Made by a program: the position numbers and the translations under genes | Notes under the pieces: model-generated | Databases searched by the model: none | The model's input: the letters and a program-made list of their open reading frames with translations, nothing else | What the model was told of the DNA's origin: nothing | Source: CAVVDY01 sp963819645 | Lineage (GTDB): Bacteria > Acidobacteriota > Terriglobia > Terriglobales > Acidobacteriaceae | Assembly (NCBI GenBank): GCA_963819645.1 | Contig: CAWFWZ010000001.1 | Coordinates: forward strand, 310,001 to 374,000 | Direction: 5' to 3' | Length of the DNA: 64,000 nucleotides | In this document: piece by piece, positions 27,455-36,418 of the stretch | Layout: every line of letters begins with the position of its first letter | How positions within the stretch are numbered: the stretch's first letter is position 1

Positions 27455-28177
27455 GTGCTATCACCATACGGTCTCGACATCATCGAAAATTGTCTGACCT
27501 GCAAGATGCGGGCCGACCATATCTTCTGCGACTTGCCGCCTGCGGCGCTGCAGACGTTCGAACACATCAAGTACGCTACTGCCTATCCCAAGGGCGCGGT
27601 GCTGTTTGTCGAAGGTCAATCTCCTCGCGGAATCTTTGTTCTATGCAAAGGTCGGGTGAAGCTCTCTATCTGCTCGACCGACGGCAAGACGCTGATCTTG
27701 AAAATCGCCGAACCCGGCGAAGTCCTCGGACTGAGCGCCTCGGTCTGCGGCAAGCCCTACGAACTTACTGCGGAGACAGCCGATCCCTGCCAGGTAAACT
27801 TCGTCAAGCGCGAAGACTTTGTGCGCTTCCTGCGCGAACACAGCGACGCGTGCCTGCGCGTGGCTGAGCAACTGAGCGAAAAATACAACACCGCATGCCG
27901 CGAGATTCGGTCGCTGGGGCTGTCCCATTCGGCAAGCGAAAAGCTTGCCAAGCTGTTGTTGGAATGGAGCGCGAAAGCGGGGGAAGCTGCCAAAGCCGAG
28001 CCGCGAGTGAAGCTTGCGCTTACCCACGAAGAGATCGCGCAAATGATCGGAACTTCGCGCGAAACCGTAACCCGGCTCTTTGCTGACTTGAAGAAGAGAC
28101 AGATCGTGCAGGCAAAAGGCTCGACCCTGCTGATTCGTAACAAGTCGGCTTTGAAGGCGCTGGCGCTGGCACCGTAG
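27455..28177 (+). CDS. Crp/Fnr-family transcription regulator with N-terminal Cys motif
   Basis: About 240 residues. GTG at 27455 follows a CAGGGGG site; ATG at 27416 is an alternative. The N-terminus has ENCLTCKMRADHIFC (C-x2-C-x8-C), and a fourth Cys lies in the beta-roll (FVLCKGRVKLS). This could ligate a redox-sensitive Fe-S cluster, as FNR's four Cys do, though the spacing differs from E. coli FNR. The cNMP-type roll is followed by the DNA-binding HTH LTHEEIAQMIGTSRETVTRLFADLKKRQIV. It stands upstream of the cytochrome locus and may regulate it. Confidence 0.88.
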   Translation: MLSPYGLDIIENCLTCKMRADHIFCDLPPAALQTFEHIKYATAYPKGAVLFVEGQSPRGIFVLCKGRVKLSICSTDGKTLILKIAEPGEVLGLSASVCGKPYELTAETADPCQVNFVKREDFVRFLREHSDACLRVAEQLSEKYNTACREIRSLGLSHSASEKLAKLLLEWSAKAGEAAKAEPRVKLALTHEEIAQMIGTSRETVTRLFADLKKRQIVQAKGSTLLIRNKSALKALALAP

Positions 28178-28258
28178 GAATTGAAGGTTGGCAGGGCTGG
28201 CGCAGCATAACTTTCGTGCGTCACTTCGTTCCATGCAGGGCAACAAGTTGCGGGTCTA

Positions 28259-28296
28259 TGTGAAGAGGGTCACGATAACGGGTGACTGCAATCACT
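28259..28296 (+). promoter_or_regulatory. Two CRP/FNR-type boxes
   Basis: TGTGA-AGAGGG-TCACG (28259-28274) and GGTGA-CTGCAA-TCACT (28281-28296). Their centres are 22 bases apart, two helical turns, and about 45-67 bases before the next gene's ATG. Confidence 0.6.
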
Positions 28297-28333
28297 GCGC
28301 CGCACACTGCTGCGGAACTATTACCTAGACATC

Positions 28334-28876
28334 ATGGCAAGCCTGAGTCAGTCCACCAGCTGCATGACTTGCGATTCGCGGCCCGACCGCCCGTTCTGTG
28401 ATATGCCAACAGACGCGCTGCAGGACTTCGATGAGATCAAGTCCATTGCCTCTTATCCCCGGCGCGCGGTCCTGTTTGCCGAAGGCCGCCCAGTGCGTGG
28501 CATTTACATTCTCTGCGACGGGCGGGCCAAACTTTCCATCGGCTCGGAAAGCGGCAAGAGGCTTACGTTGCGTATCGCCGGACCGGGCGAGGTCCTGGGG
28601 CTGGGGGCTGTCCTCTCCAATACCCCCTACGAAGTGACTGCCGAGGTGCTTGACGATTCTCAAGTCGTGTTCGTTCGCCGCAAAGATATTGTGAAGTTTC
28701 TGCGTGAGCACCGGACCATCTGCATGCAGGTGGTGAACATGTTGAGCCAGGACCTGCACGGAGCTTATGAGCGAGTGAGAAATATCAGGCAGCATCCGTC
28801 CTCGCCGTCCCCGGTTACTGTTTCGTCCGCGAGTAGTTTTTTCCTGAGGTTTCCAGGACCTGCTCAAAACGCATAA
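28334..28876 (+). CDS. Crp/Fnr paralogue lacking the DNA-binding domain
   Basis: 180 residues. It is a paralogue of the preceding regulator: SCMTCDSRPDRPFCDMP repeats the C-x2-C-x8-C pattern, and YILCDGRAKLSIGSESGKRL keeps the beta-roll Cys. The protein proceeds through the dimerisation helix (LSQDLHGAYERVRN) and then ends in a low-complexity Ser/Pro tail (HPSSPSPVTVSSASSFF). No HTH is found in any frame. The 3' end overlaps the convergent barrel gene by 13 bases. It may be a sensor or dominant partner, or a gene truncated by rearrangement. Confidence 0.8.
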   Translation: MASLSQSTSCMTCDSRPDRPFCDMPTDALQDFDEIKSIASYPRRAVLFAEGRPVRGIYILCDGRAKLSIGSESGKRLTLRIAGPGEVLGLGAVLSNTPYEVTAEVLDDSQVVFVRRKDIVKFLREHRTICMQVVNMLSQDLHGAYERVRNIRQHPSSPSPVTVSSASSFFLRFPGPAQNA

Positions 28877-31215
28877 CGCACAGCGAGGGTGGTATTGTTG
28901 GCGTGGAAGTAGCGGGCAGCCGTCGGTCCCACGAATGAGCCTTCGCCATATTGGTAATAATTCCAACCGCCCTTGAAGCTTACGCCCCTGTACAGTTTGA
29001 CCTCCACCGTCGCCAGCGGAGTCTGATAGGTCGAGGCCAGCGGGCCAAGCGGCAGCAATGCGTTGAAGTCCGTGGTATTGCCCTGGTTGTCGACGATACT
29101 GTATCCCACGCGCATATTGACGCGATCCACGGGAGACAGGGTGAACGCAAAGTATCCATATTGCGTATGCGTCTGGTAGAGGCCGAAGGTCTGCAGCAGT
29201 GAGCTGTCGCCGGCGCAACTGGTCGAGCCCGGCGGAGGCGTGCTGTCCTGGAAGCAGAGGAAGAGGTTCTGCTGGATAGCCTCGAAGTTGTAAGCCAGAT
29301 CGAATCCCCACTTCTTGCCGGGCATGATGGTGGCATTCACCATGGTCATGTAATTGTGCTGGCCGAGGTTGATACCAGGCGTGTTGTTGCTCGACTTCTG
29401 ATAGTTGAAATTACCCCCCAGCATCAGCCACGGACGCGGAGCATACGAGATGTTTCCCCGGAAGTTGAAAAAGTTCAGCGGGTCGGTACGGTAGATCCAG
29501 TTATCGGCGGCGCCGTATTCCGCGTCGACGTCAGCGTGCAGAGCTCCCTTGCGATACCAGGCGCCAAGCACGCCGGTGTAACGGTTGAGCTGCGTGGTTC
29601 CGCTCAGAGGATCGGTCCACGGGGTGAGAACGCCGCTGAACGTGCAACTGCCATCTGGATTCAGAGGCTGTCCTGCACATTCGCCGCGGTTGGGATTGTT
29701 GGGGTAGTAGATATCGCCGAGCGCCGCCGTGTAGCTGTCGCCGGGCTGAATGTCCAGTCGGGTCCAGTTGAAGCCGGCGCGCACGCCGAAGCTACGGGCG
29801 ATGTCGTACTGGACCTGGAAATCGTTGGCGTACGACAACTGCCCAAGCAGGTTGGCATAGAGGTCGTTGATGATGTCGGCAGGCGAACCGGACGCGTGGG
29901 TGAGGATGCTCCCCGGGAAGGACGCCCCCGGCGTCAGCAGCGAAGCCGTGGTTGGCGCAGCAGGGAAAAGGCTATTTTCGTAGTCGAGATAGTCGCCCGA
30001 CACACTGAAGTTGCGGAAGCGGAAAGCGTCGACCAGTCGCAGACGGTCGCTGATATGGATGGTGGCGGAGACGTCGCCCGAGGAAGAATTCCACTTCGCG
30101 CTCGAGCTGCTGCCCGCGGTGTTGTAGCCCAATTCACCTGTGCGACTGCTCAAACCATTGAAAATCGCCGTCAGCGGCGTGTTCATCTGGGCATGGCTGT
30201 ACTGCCATTGGCCGTTGAAGTCGAGCCATTTCAACGACGACGAGCGCATGTTGAGCTGCTCGGTCGGAATAAAGGTGTGCTCGTGCTGATACAGGCTGTA
30301 GTTGAAGAAGCCGTTGCACGACGGGTTGGCAATACCGTTCTTCAACGGCGCCGAGCATGGACTGCCGCTGTTGAACCATGGCAATCCTAAGCTGACCAAA
30401 GTCGAGTTCGACAATGGCCAGGAGTTATACGGGTTCAGGGAATCCGTTGTCCCGCCGGTGTAATACTGCAAAAGCTGCGTATAGCTGATTGTGGTTTTAT
30501 CGTTGGCGCGCCAGTCGGCGCCAAAGCGAAATCCGTTTAACTGGTTGTTCCAGTTTTCATTGAGCAGCGCGTCCGTTCCCTCATGGGTGCTACTGAGAGA
30601 AGGCCCGATGATGCGATTGCGGTTGTAGCCGGCGCGAAATGACAGCTTGTGCATCGGCAGAACGACCAGGTCGAAGTTGTAGAGATTCTGCCGGTCGAAG
30701 TAACTGTGCGGCGAAAACAGCACCGGGACCGAGGGATTGCCGGGGGGTGGCGCCGGGTTCAGCGGGTTTGCAAACAGGTCGTAATCGAAATAGTTCTGCA
30801 TATGCTGGTAGCTGCCGGAGAAGTTGTACCAGCGATACTTCGCGATCCGCAGCCGCGCCGCCTGCTCGGGATCGCCACCCCATCCAAAGCTCGACAGGGT
30901 GAGAGTGTCGAAGATCTCTTCCTGGTCCTTGGCCTGCATGGTCAGCGACTGCTCAAGGAGGCGTGCCCCACTTTGATAATTCACCAGGGTGTCATACATC
31001 GGCGTGCTGCCCGTGGTGTCGTTGATGCGGCCGCCAAACTCGATGGATTGGGTTACGTGAAAGCCGCCGATGTCCTTACCTTCTTGCGAATCGGACGGCG
31101 GCGTGGGCGATGGCGGGGCCGACGGAGCCTGCGCGAAGCTTAGGTTTGCTAACAGCAGCCCGGCCACCGCGAATCCGAGCCATCGATGCGATCGGTAGAT
31201 CATTGGAAATCGCAT
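28864..31215 (-). CDS. Large outer-membrane beta-barrel, putative MtrB/PioB-like porin
   Basis: 783 residues, intact. A signal peptide (WLGFAVAGLLLANLSFAQ) and a Pro-rich linker are followed by about 730 residues of alternating aromatic strands separated by loops. The chain ends in Phe (LAVRYAF), the outer-membrane insertion signal. Length and strand density match porins that sheath a decaheme cytochrome (MtrB, about 700 residues). No N-terminal CxxC pair is seen. It lies 9 bases after the decaheme cytochrome gene, preceded by AGAGGA, so the two form an operon. The assignment is from context and architecture, not from clear sequence motifs. Confidence 0.72.
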   Translation of the reverse strand: MRFPMIYRSHRWLGFAVAGLLLANLSFAQAPSAPPSPTPPSDSQEGKDIGGFHVTQSIEFGGRINDTTGSTPMYDTLVNYQSGARLLEQSLTMQAKDQEEIFDTLTLSSFGWGGDPEQAARLRIAKYRWYNFSGSYQHMQNYFDYDLFANPLNPAPPPGNPSVPVLFSPHSYFDRQNLYNFDLVVLPMHKLSFRAGYNRNRIIGPSLSSTHEGTDALLNENWNNQLNGFRFGADWRANDKTTISYTQLLQYYTGGTTDSLNPYNSWPLSNSTLVSLGLPWFNSGSPCSAPLKNGIANPSCNGFFNYSLYQHEHTFIPTEQLNMRSSSLKWLDFNGQWQYSHAQMNTPLTAIFNGLSSRTGELGYNTAGSSSSAKWNSSSGDVSATIHISDRLRLVDAFRFRNFSVSGDYLDYENSLFPAAPTTASLLTPGASFPGSILTHASGSPADIINDLYANLLGQLSYANDFQVQYDIARSFGVRAGFNWTRLDIQPGDSYTAALGDIYYPNNPNRGECAGQPLNPDGSCTFSGVLTPWTDPLSGTTQLNRYTGVLGAWYRKGALHADVDAEYGAADNWIYRTDPLNFFNFRGNISYAPRPWLMLGGNFNYQKSSNNTPGINLGQHNYMTMVNATIMPGKKWGFDLAYNFEAIQQNLFLCFQDSTPPPGSTSCAGDSSLLQTFGLYQTHTQYGYFAFTLSPVDRVNMRVGYSIVDNQGNTTDFNALLPLGPLASTYQTPLATVEVKLYRGVSFKGGWNYYQYGEGSFVGPTAARYFHANNTTLAVRYAF

Positions 31216-31224
31216 AGCGTCCTC

Positions 31225-32170
31225 TTAGCGGAAGAACACCGGACTAAAGTTTGAACCGTGGATCTGGGTGTGGCACGTTGTACACGCCTGGTACTTCGTC
31301 GACTGATCGTGGTTCGGCCCAATGGGCCTACCTGCAGCACCATTCATGTTGGGCGTGTGGCATCGCAAGCAGAGGAAGTTGACGTTATTCACCTGCAGCA
31401 ACCGCGGGTTAGTCGAGCCATGAGGGGTGTGGCAGGAGAGGCATCCCTCGTCCGTCTTGACCGGCGCATGCTCGAAGACGAAGGGACCCATGGTATCGGT
31501 GTGGCACTTGGTACAAACCGCAAACTGTCCGGCAGCGGTGCGGACCTGGCCACCTCGCTCGGTCCCGTGCGGGTTGTGGCAGTCACTGCATTGAATCAGT
31601 CCCACTTCCACGCGATGACGATACGGACGCGCGAACTGCGCCTTCTGTGCTGCGTGGCAGCCGAAGCAAAGCTCGGTCTGCGACTTCACCAGCATGAAAT
31701 TCACATCGGTCGATTTATGTGGGCTATGACAGGTCGTGCAACTGACGCCGCTGGAGAGATGCTCCGACTTCGAGAAGTTCTGCGTCTCCAGGCTGGACTG
31801 ATGACATTTGGTGCAGATCGCCGCTGTTTGCGCGGGGCTCAGGGTTTCAAAGCGAATGATCTTGGTGGGGTCGCCTCCGCCATCAACGTGCGCCTGCGCC
31901 GGGTCCATGACATGACTGACATCCGTGCTGATCGCCTTTGAGCAGCGCAGCATGAGGAGTATTGGCGAAGTGCTTTTCCCAGATCTCCTGGTGGCAGGTC
32001 TGGCAAATGTCGATTGCTGCATACTGGCCCGCTGAAGCATCGGGAAGAGCAGCCGAGGCCTGCGGAGGCTGGGTTTTCGCCGGATCAGTCGCGAACGTGC
32101 CCGGCACCAAGGCCAGGGTTACGAGCAGAATGAAGGCTAAACGGAAACTTCCAGTCCTCACTAAACTCAT
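31225..32170 (-). CDS. DmsE/MtrA-family decaheme c-type cytochrome (frame disrupted)
   Basis: The ATG at 32170 has GAGGAG just upstream and starts a signal peptide (FRLAFILLVTLALVPG). Two heme motifs (CQTCH, CQSCH) are in the first frame. After an extra base at about 31893 eight more follow: CTKCH, CTTCH, CFGCH, CSDCH, CTKCH, CLSCH, CLRCH and CTTCH. Ten hemes in about 314 residues with the CHSPHK/CHNPHG/CHTPHG pattern is diagnostic of periplasmic decaheme cytochromes of the DmsE/MtrA type. These sit inside an outer-membrane barrel and pass electrons outward. The barrel gene follows in the same operon. Confidence 0.9.
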
Positions 32171-32539
32171 CGCCACTCCTCATCCGGAACTCGGTTCCAA
32201 TCGGTGAACGAGAGAATCTACTTAACAAGAAACGGCTTGCGCCTAGACGATGTCGGCGTGGCTTTCTTGATCCCCTACAGCAAAACTGGCCAAGATGATT
32301 GACGAGATTCTCTTACGTTCCTGGAGCTTTGGCAAGCGTATTCACAATCGATATGTCGGGAAGGGTTTCAAGGGTGCACGAACGTGACTTCACCGGCGAT
32401 ATCCCACATTGTCGGACTTCCTCGCGAACATCCGCTATGTGACCGCCGTCACGCCCTCCGGTGAGGCCACGCACTGCCCCTTGGCCCGTGAATCAGCCAT
32501 TTTTGATAGTTGAGCAATGTGCTGAAAGCGAGGAATGCC
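32171..32539. other. Divergent promoter region of the cytochrome locus
   Basis: 369 bases between the decaheme cytochrome gene and the CbcL-like gene. It carries one CRP/FNR-type box (32438-32453) close to the rightward gene. No other conserved element was recognised. Confidence 0.6.
32438..32453 (+). promoter_or_regulatory. CRP/FNR-type box upstream of the CbcL-like gene
   Basis: TGTGA-CCGCCG-TCACG, centre about 94 bases before the GTG start at 32540. It could also serve the divergent decaheme-porin operon. Confidence 0.55.
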
Positions 32540-34529
32540 GTGAAGCGTTGCGGTTGGTTAATAGCACTTCTTCTGTTACTCACTGCGTTTGCCGGGGCGG
32601 CGGCCAAGCCCAAGGCCGCCGCCAAGATGAGCAACGAGGAGTGTCTGGCCTGTCACAATGATGCAACTCTGACCAAAGACGAGAATGGCAAACAGGTCAG
32701 TCTGCACGTAGACGACGCAGCGTTCAAGGCCTCGATTCACAGCACTTTTGGCTGTACCGATTGCCACGGCGACATTAAGGCTTTCCCGCATGATCCCACG
32801 CCGGTGATGCCCAAGTGCGCGACCTGCCACAGCGATCAGCAGGACAGCTTACGATCACGGCGTCCATGCCAAAGCCGCAGCGGCAGGCAACACCAACGTC
32901 GCCAAGTGCCAGGATTGCCACGGCAATGTTCACACCATTCTGCCGGCCAGCGATCCCAAATCGAAAGTAGCGCACACGAATATTCCGCAAACTTGCGGCG
33001 CCTGCCACGGCCAGAAACTGGTGATGAGCTCGGCCGGAGTCAGCTCCACTACTTTCAGCTCCTACGAGCAAAGCGTACACGGTAAAGCCGTTACCGGCGG
33101 TTCAGAGAAGGCCGCAGTTTGTACCGACTGCCACGGGGCGCACGACATTCTGGGTGGCGGCGATCCCAAGTCCACAGTATTCAAGTTCAACGTCCCGAAC
33201 ACTTGCGCCAAGTGTCACGCCGATGTGGCGCAGCACTACAAGGACAGCATCCACGGCCAGCAGATCGCGCGTGGCAATTGGCAATCGCCGGTCTGTACGG
33301 ATTGCCATGGCATTCACACCATCAAGGCGCCGAAAGATCCCAATTCAGCAGTAGCTGCGGCCAACGTGCAGAACACATGCGGCGCGTGCCACGCCAGTGT
33401 GAAGCTCTCGAATGAATTTGGTATCGCCGGCAACCGTGTGTCCAGTTATCTCTCCAGCTATCACGGCATGGCTTCGAAAGTTGGCTCAAACACAGTAGCC
33501 AACTGCGCCAGTTGCCACGGTGTGCACGACATTCTTCCTTCGAGCGATCCGCGGTCGAAGATTAACTCGGCGCACCTGGCCGAAACCTGCGGTAAGTGTC
33601 ACCCGGGCGCGAACCAGAAGTTCATCGCTGCCAAGGTCCACCAGGATGGAACGCAGAAAGCCGATTTCGGCTCCAAGATACTTGCGCTCATCAGCAAGTT
33701 TTATATCTGGATGATCGTCGCCGTAATCGGCGGCATGGTGCTGCACAACCTCATCATCTTCCGCAAGAAGCTGAAGCTGCATCGCATCGGCCAGCCGCGC
33801 ATTCTGTTCCGCATGTCTCCGCTGCAGCGGGCGCAGCACCTGACGCTGCTCATCAGTTTCTTCACCCTGGTGCTTACTGGATTCGCGCTAAGGTATCCGA
33901 ACTCATGGTTAGCCGCGGCGTTCATCAATGAAGCAGTCAGGGGTATAGTTCACCGCGTTGCCGGCGTCGTGCTGATCGCGGTGAGCCTGTTCCACGTGTA
34001 TTACGTGATCGCCAATCCTGACGGGCAGCAACTGGTGAAAGACATGCTGCCCGACTGGAAAGACGTCACGGACGTACGCGACGCGTTCCGGTTCTACCTC
34101 GGAGTGAGCGATCAGCGGCCGATGTTCCGCCGCTTCTCTTATGCCGAAAAGGCCGAGTACTGGGCGCTGGTGTGGGGCATGTTCGTCATGGCCACCACCG
34201 GTCTGATGATCTGGTTCAAGATGCTGGTCATGGACCGTGTGCCGGGCTGGTGGATTGATGTTGCCATCCTGGTTCACTGGTACGAAGCTATACTGGCAAC
34301 TCTCGCCATCATCGTCTGGCACTTATATTCGGTCATCGTCGATCCCGATGCCTATCCCATGAACTGGGCCTGGTTTGATGGAAAGATGTCGATCGAGCAC
34401 TACGAGCATGAGCATCCGCTCGATACCCTGGCCATCGAGCGCGCAGTCGGGATCGAAGAGGCATCAGTGGAAGACGAGCCAGCGGCAGCCCGCGAGCAAG
34501 CTGCCGACGAGGTAACCACTTCGAAATAG
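32540..34529 (+). CDS. CbcL-like multiheme c-cytochrome fused to membrane cytochrome b (frame disrupted)
   Basis: GTG at 32540 has GAGGA at 32530-32534 and begins a signal helix (CGWLIALLLLLTAFAGAAA). Eleven CxxCH motifs follow: CLACH, CTDCH, CATCH, then (after an extra T near 32849) CQDCH, CGACH, CTDCH, CAKCH, CTDCH, CGACH, CASCH, CGKCH. The C-terminal 290 residues are a five-helix cytochrome b of the HydC/FdnI type with helix histidines (MVLHNLII, AQHLTLL, VHRVAG, LFHVYYV, IVWHLY). This is the architecture of Geobacter CbcL, an inner-membrane quinol oxidase feeding extracellular electron transfer. Corrected length is about 662 residues. Confidence 0.85.
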
Positions 34530-34608
34530 CGAGCCGGCCAACGACAAAAAACTGGTAAAGCCGTGTCACGCCGTAGTAGGGTACGGCCTATCATGACTAC
34601 CACTTTGC

Positions 34609-34624
34609 TGTGATGTGGGACACA
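34609..34624 (+). promoter_or_regulatory. Weak CRP/FNR-type box upstream of the ImcH-like gene
   Basis: TGTGA-TGTGGG-ACACA: the outer TGTG/CACA are symmetric, the inner position is not. Centre about 72 bases before the ATG. Confidence 0.35.
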
Positions 34625-34688
34625 CGATGCGGTGATATAAGGTCAGCATCCCGCATTCTCAACGGAATTCATCAGGAGCCGTTTTTTC

Positions 34689-36230
34689 ATGGCTGAAGAG
34701 CAGCGAGCGAAACCGCTTGGTTTGAACGACTTCATCCCGGGCAAGTTAATCAAGAACCGTATCAGTCTGGTCGGACTCGCCTTGGCCGTTGTAGCGTTGG
34801 CGAACATCATCTTCCTGTTCCTGGTGGACATGGTCTCCACGCAGGCGAGTCCCTACATCGGCATTCTCGCCTACATGATCATGCCGGGCCTGCTGCTCCT
34901 GGGCTTGGCGCTGATGGTTGCGGGAATGATGGTGGAACGCCGGCGCCGGGCACGCGGCTTGCCTGACGCAACCCAGTTTCCGCGCATCGATCTCAACAAT
35001 CCGAATCAGCGCAGCTCGGTGGCATTTGTTCTCAGCTTTGTTGTCATCTTCGCGCTGCTCAGCGCGGTGGGCAGTTACAAAGCGTATGAGTTTACCGACT
35101 CCGTACAATTCTGCGGAGAGCTCTGCCACACCGTGATGCACCCTGAGTTCGTGGCCTACTCAGCTTCGCCGCACGCGCGCGTTGCCTGCGTCGATTGCCA
35201 TGTCGGCCCCGGCGCGGGCTGGTATGTGCGCTCGAAGATGTCGGGATTGCGGCAGGTGTACTACACGATTCGGGGAACCTATCCCGCGGCCCATTCCGTC
35301 TCCCGTGGCGAACCTTCGCCCGGCGCAGCAGACCTGCGAACAATGTCACTGGCCGCAGAAAGTTCTGGGGCGCGCAGCTGAAGACGTTCACCCACTTCGG
35401 CGCTGACGAGAACAACACGCCACGCCAGATTCGCATGCTTATCAAAGTCGGCGGCGGCGATCCAACCCTTGGCCCGGCTGGCGGTGGTATCCACTGGCAC
35501 ATGAACATCGCCAACAAGATCGAGTATTACTCCACCGACGAGAAACGGCAGAACATTCCCTGGATACAGGTGACCGATCCCAACGGCAAAGTGACGGTCT
35601 ACACGACCAAAGACAATCCACCGAAGCCGGAAGAGGTCGCAAAAGCTGAGAAGCGTCGCATGGATTGCGTCGACTGCCACAATCGTCCGACGCACATCTA
35701 CGTTCCGCCTGATCTCTCGATCGACCGCGCCATGGCGCTGAATGTAATCGACCCGTCGCTTCCGTACATCAAGCACCAGGGCGTTGAGGTGCTGACGGCC
35801 GACTACAAGACTTCCGCTGAGGCGCAGAAGGCAATTCCTGAGAAGATCAACGCCTTCTACCAGGCAGAAGTATCCCCAGATCGCCAGCTCGAAGGCGGAT
35901 GCAATCCAGGCTGCGACCAAGGAGTTGCAGCGAATCTTCGGCACGACGTTCTTCCCCGAGATGCACGTCAACTGGCAGACGCACCCCAACAACATTGGTC
36001 ACTTCTATACTTCGGGATGCTTCCGTTGCCATGACGGCAACCACGTCAGCGCTGACGGCAAAATCATCAGCAAGGATTGCAATGCCTGCCACACCCTGGC
36101 GGCGCAGGAAGAAGGCAAGGAAAAGCTGGCGGCCATCCCCAACCAGTCGTTCCAGCACCCGGTAGATATCGGCGACCTGAGCGCCGTTAACTGCGCCGAC
36201 TGCCATAGCGGCGGCGGGGCAGGACAGTAA
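34689..36230 (+). CDS. ImcH-like NapC/NirT-type heptaheme membrane cytochrome (frame disrupted)
   Basis: Three N-terminal transmembrane helices (ISLVGLALAVVALANIIFLF, IMPGLLLLGLALMVAGMM, VAFVLSFVVIFALLSAVG) are followed by seven heme sites: CGELCH (a CX3CH site), CVDCH, CEQCH, CVDCH, CFRCH, CNACH and CADCH. The SASPHARVACVDCHVGPGAG block is typical of NapC/NirT quinol dehydrogenases. Three +1 breaks lie at about 35286, 35360 and 35864. The corrected length of about 512 residues with 3 helices and 7 hemes matches the layout of Geobacter ImcH. Together with the CbcL-like gene it offers two quinol exits at different potentials. Confidence 0.85.
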
Positions 36231-36313
36231 GACTGCATTCGACAGGGCACGGCGAGTCCGTGCCCTGAAGCCAAACTTATCTTTCCAAGAACCCCCAGCA
36301 CAACCCCGGCAAA

Positions 36314-36329
36314 AGTGACGTTCGTCACA
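36314..36329 (+). promoter_or_regulatory. CRP/FNR-type box upstream of the radical-SAM gene
   Basis: AGTGA-CGTTCG-TCACA, centre about 98 bases before the start at 36419. A TGTGA half-site follows at 36336-36340. A GGGCACGG-CCGTGCCC hairpin lies at about 36244-36266. Confidence 0.5.
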
Positions 36330-36418
36330 CGGGCCTGTGATTAGAGGCATCGCCTCCGAGTTGCCGAAATCCTATCGTTACATCAGCAATAAGAGCCAAC
36401 TGCAGTAGTGGGGAGGGA

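Noticed and set aside
27204..27497. Possible 97-codon gene upstream of the first Crp/Fnr gene
   Set aside because: No ribosome-binding site, no domain, and it runs into the regulator's start; a competing minus-strand frame is equally long.
29356..30390. A 344-codon open frame on the plus strand
   Set aside because: Antisense to the beta-barrel gene, whose composition, signal peptide and terminal Phe are convincing; the antisense product has no domain.
28864..31215. TonB-dependent receptor
   Set aside because: No plug domain or TonB box; the length, early strands and decaheme partner favour an MtrB/PioB-like barrel.
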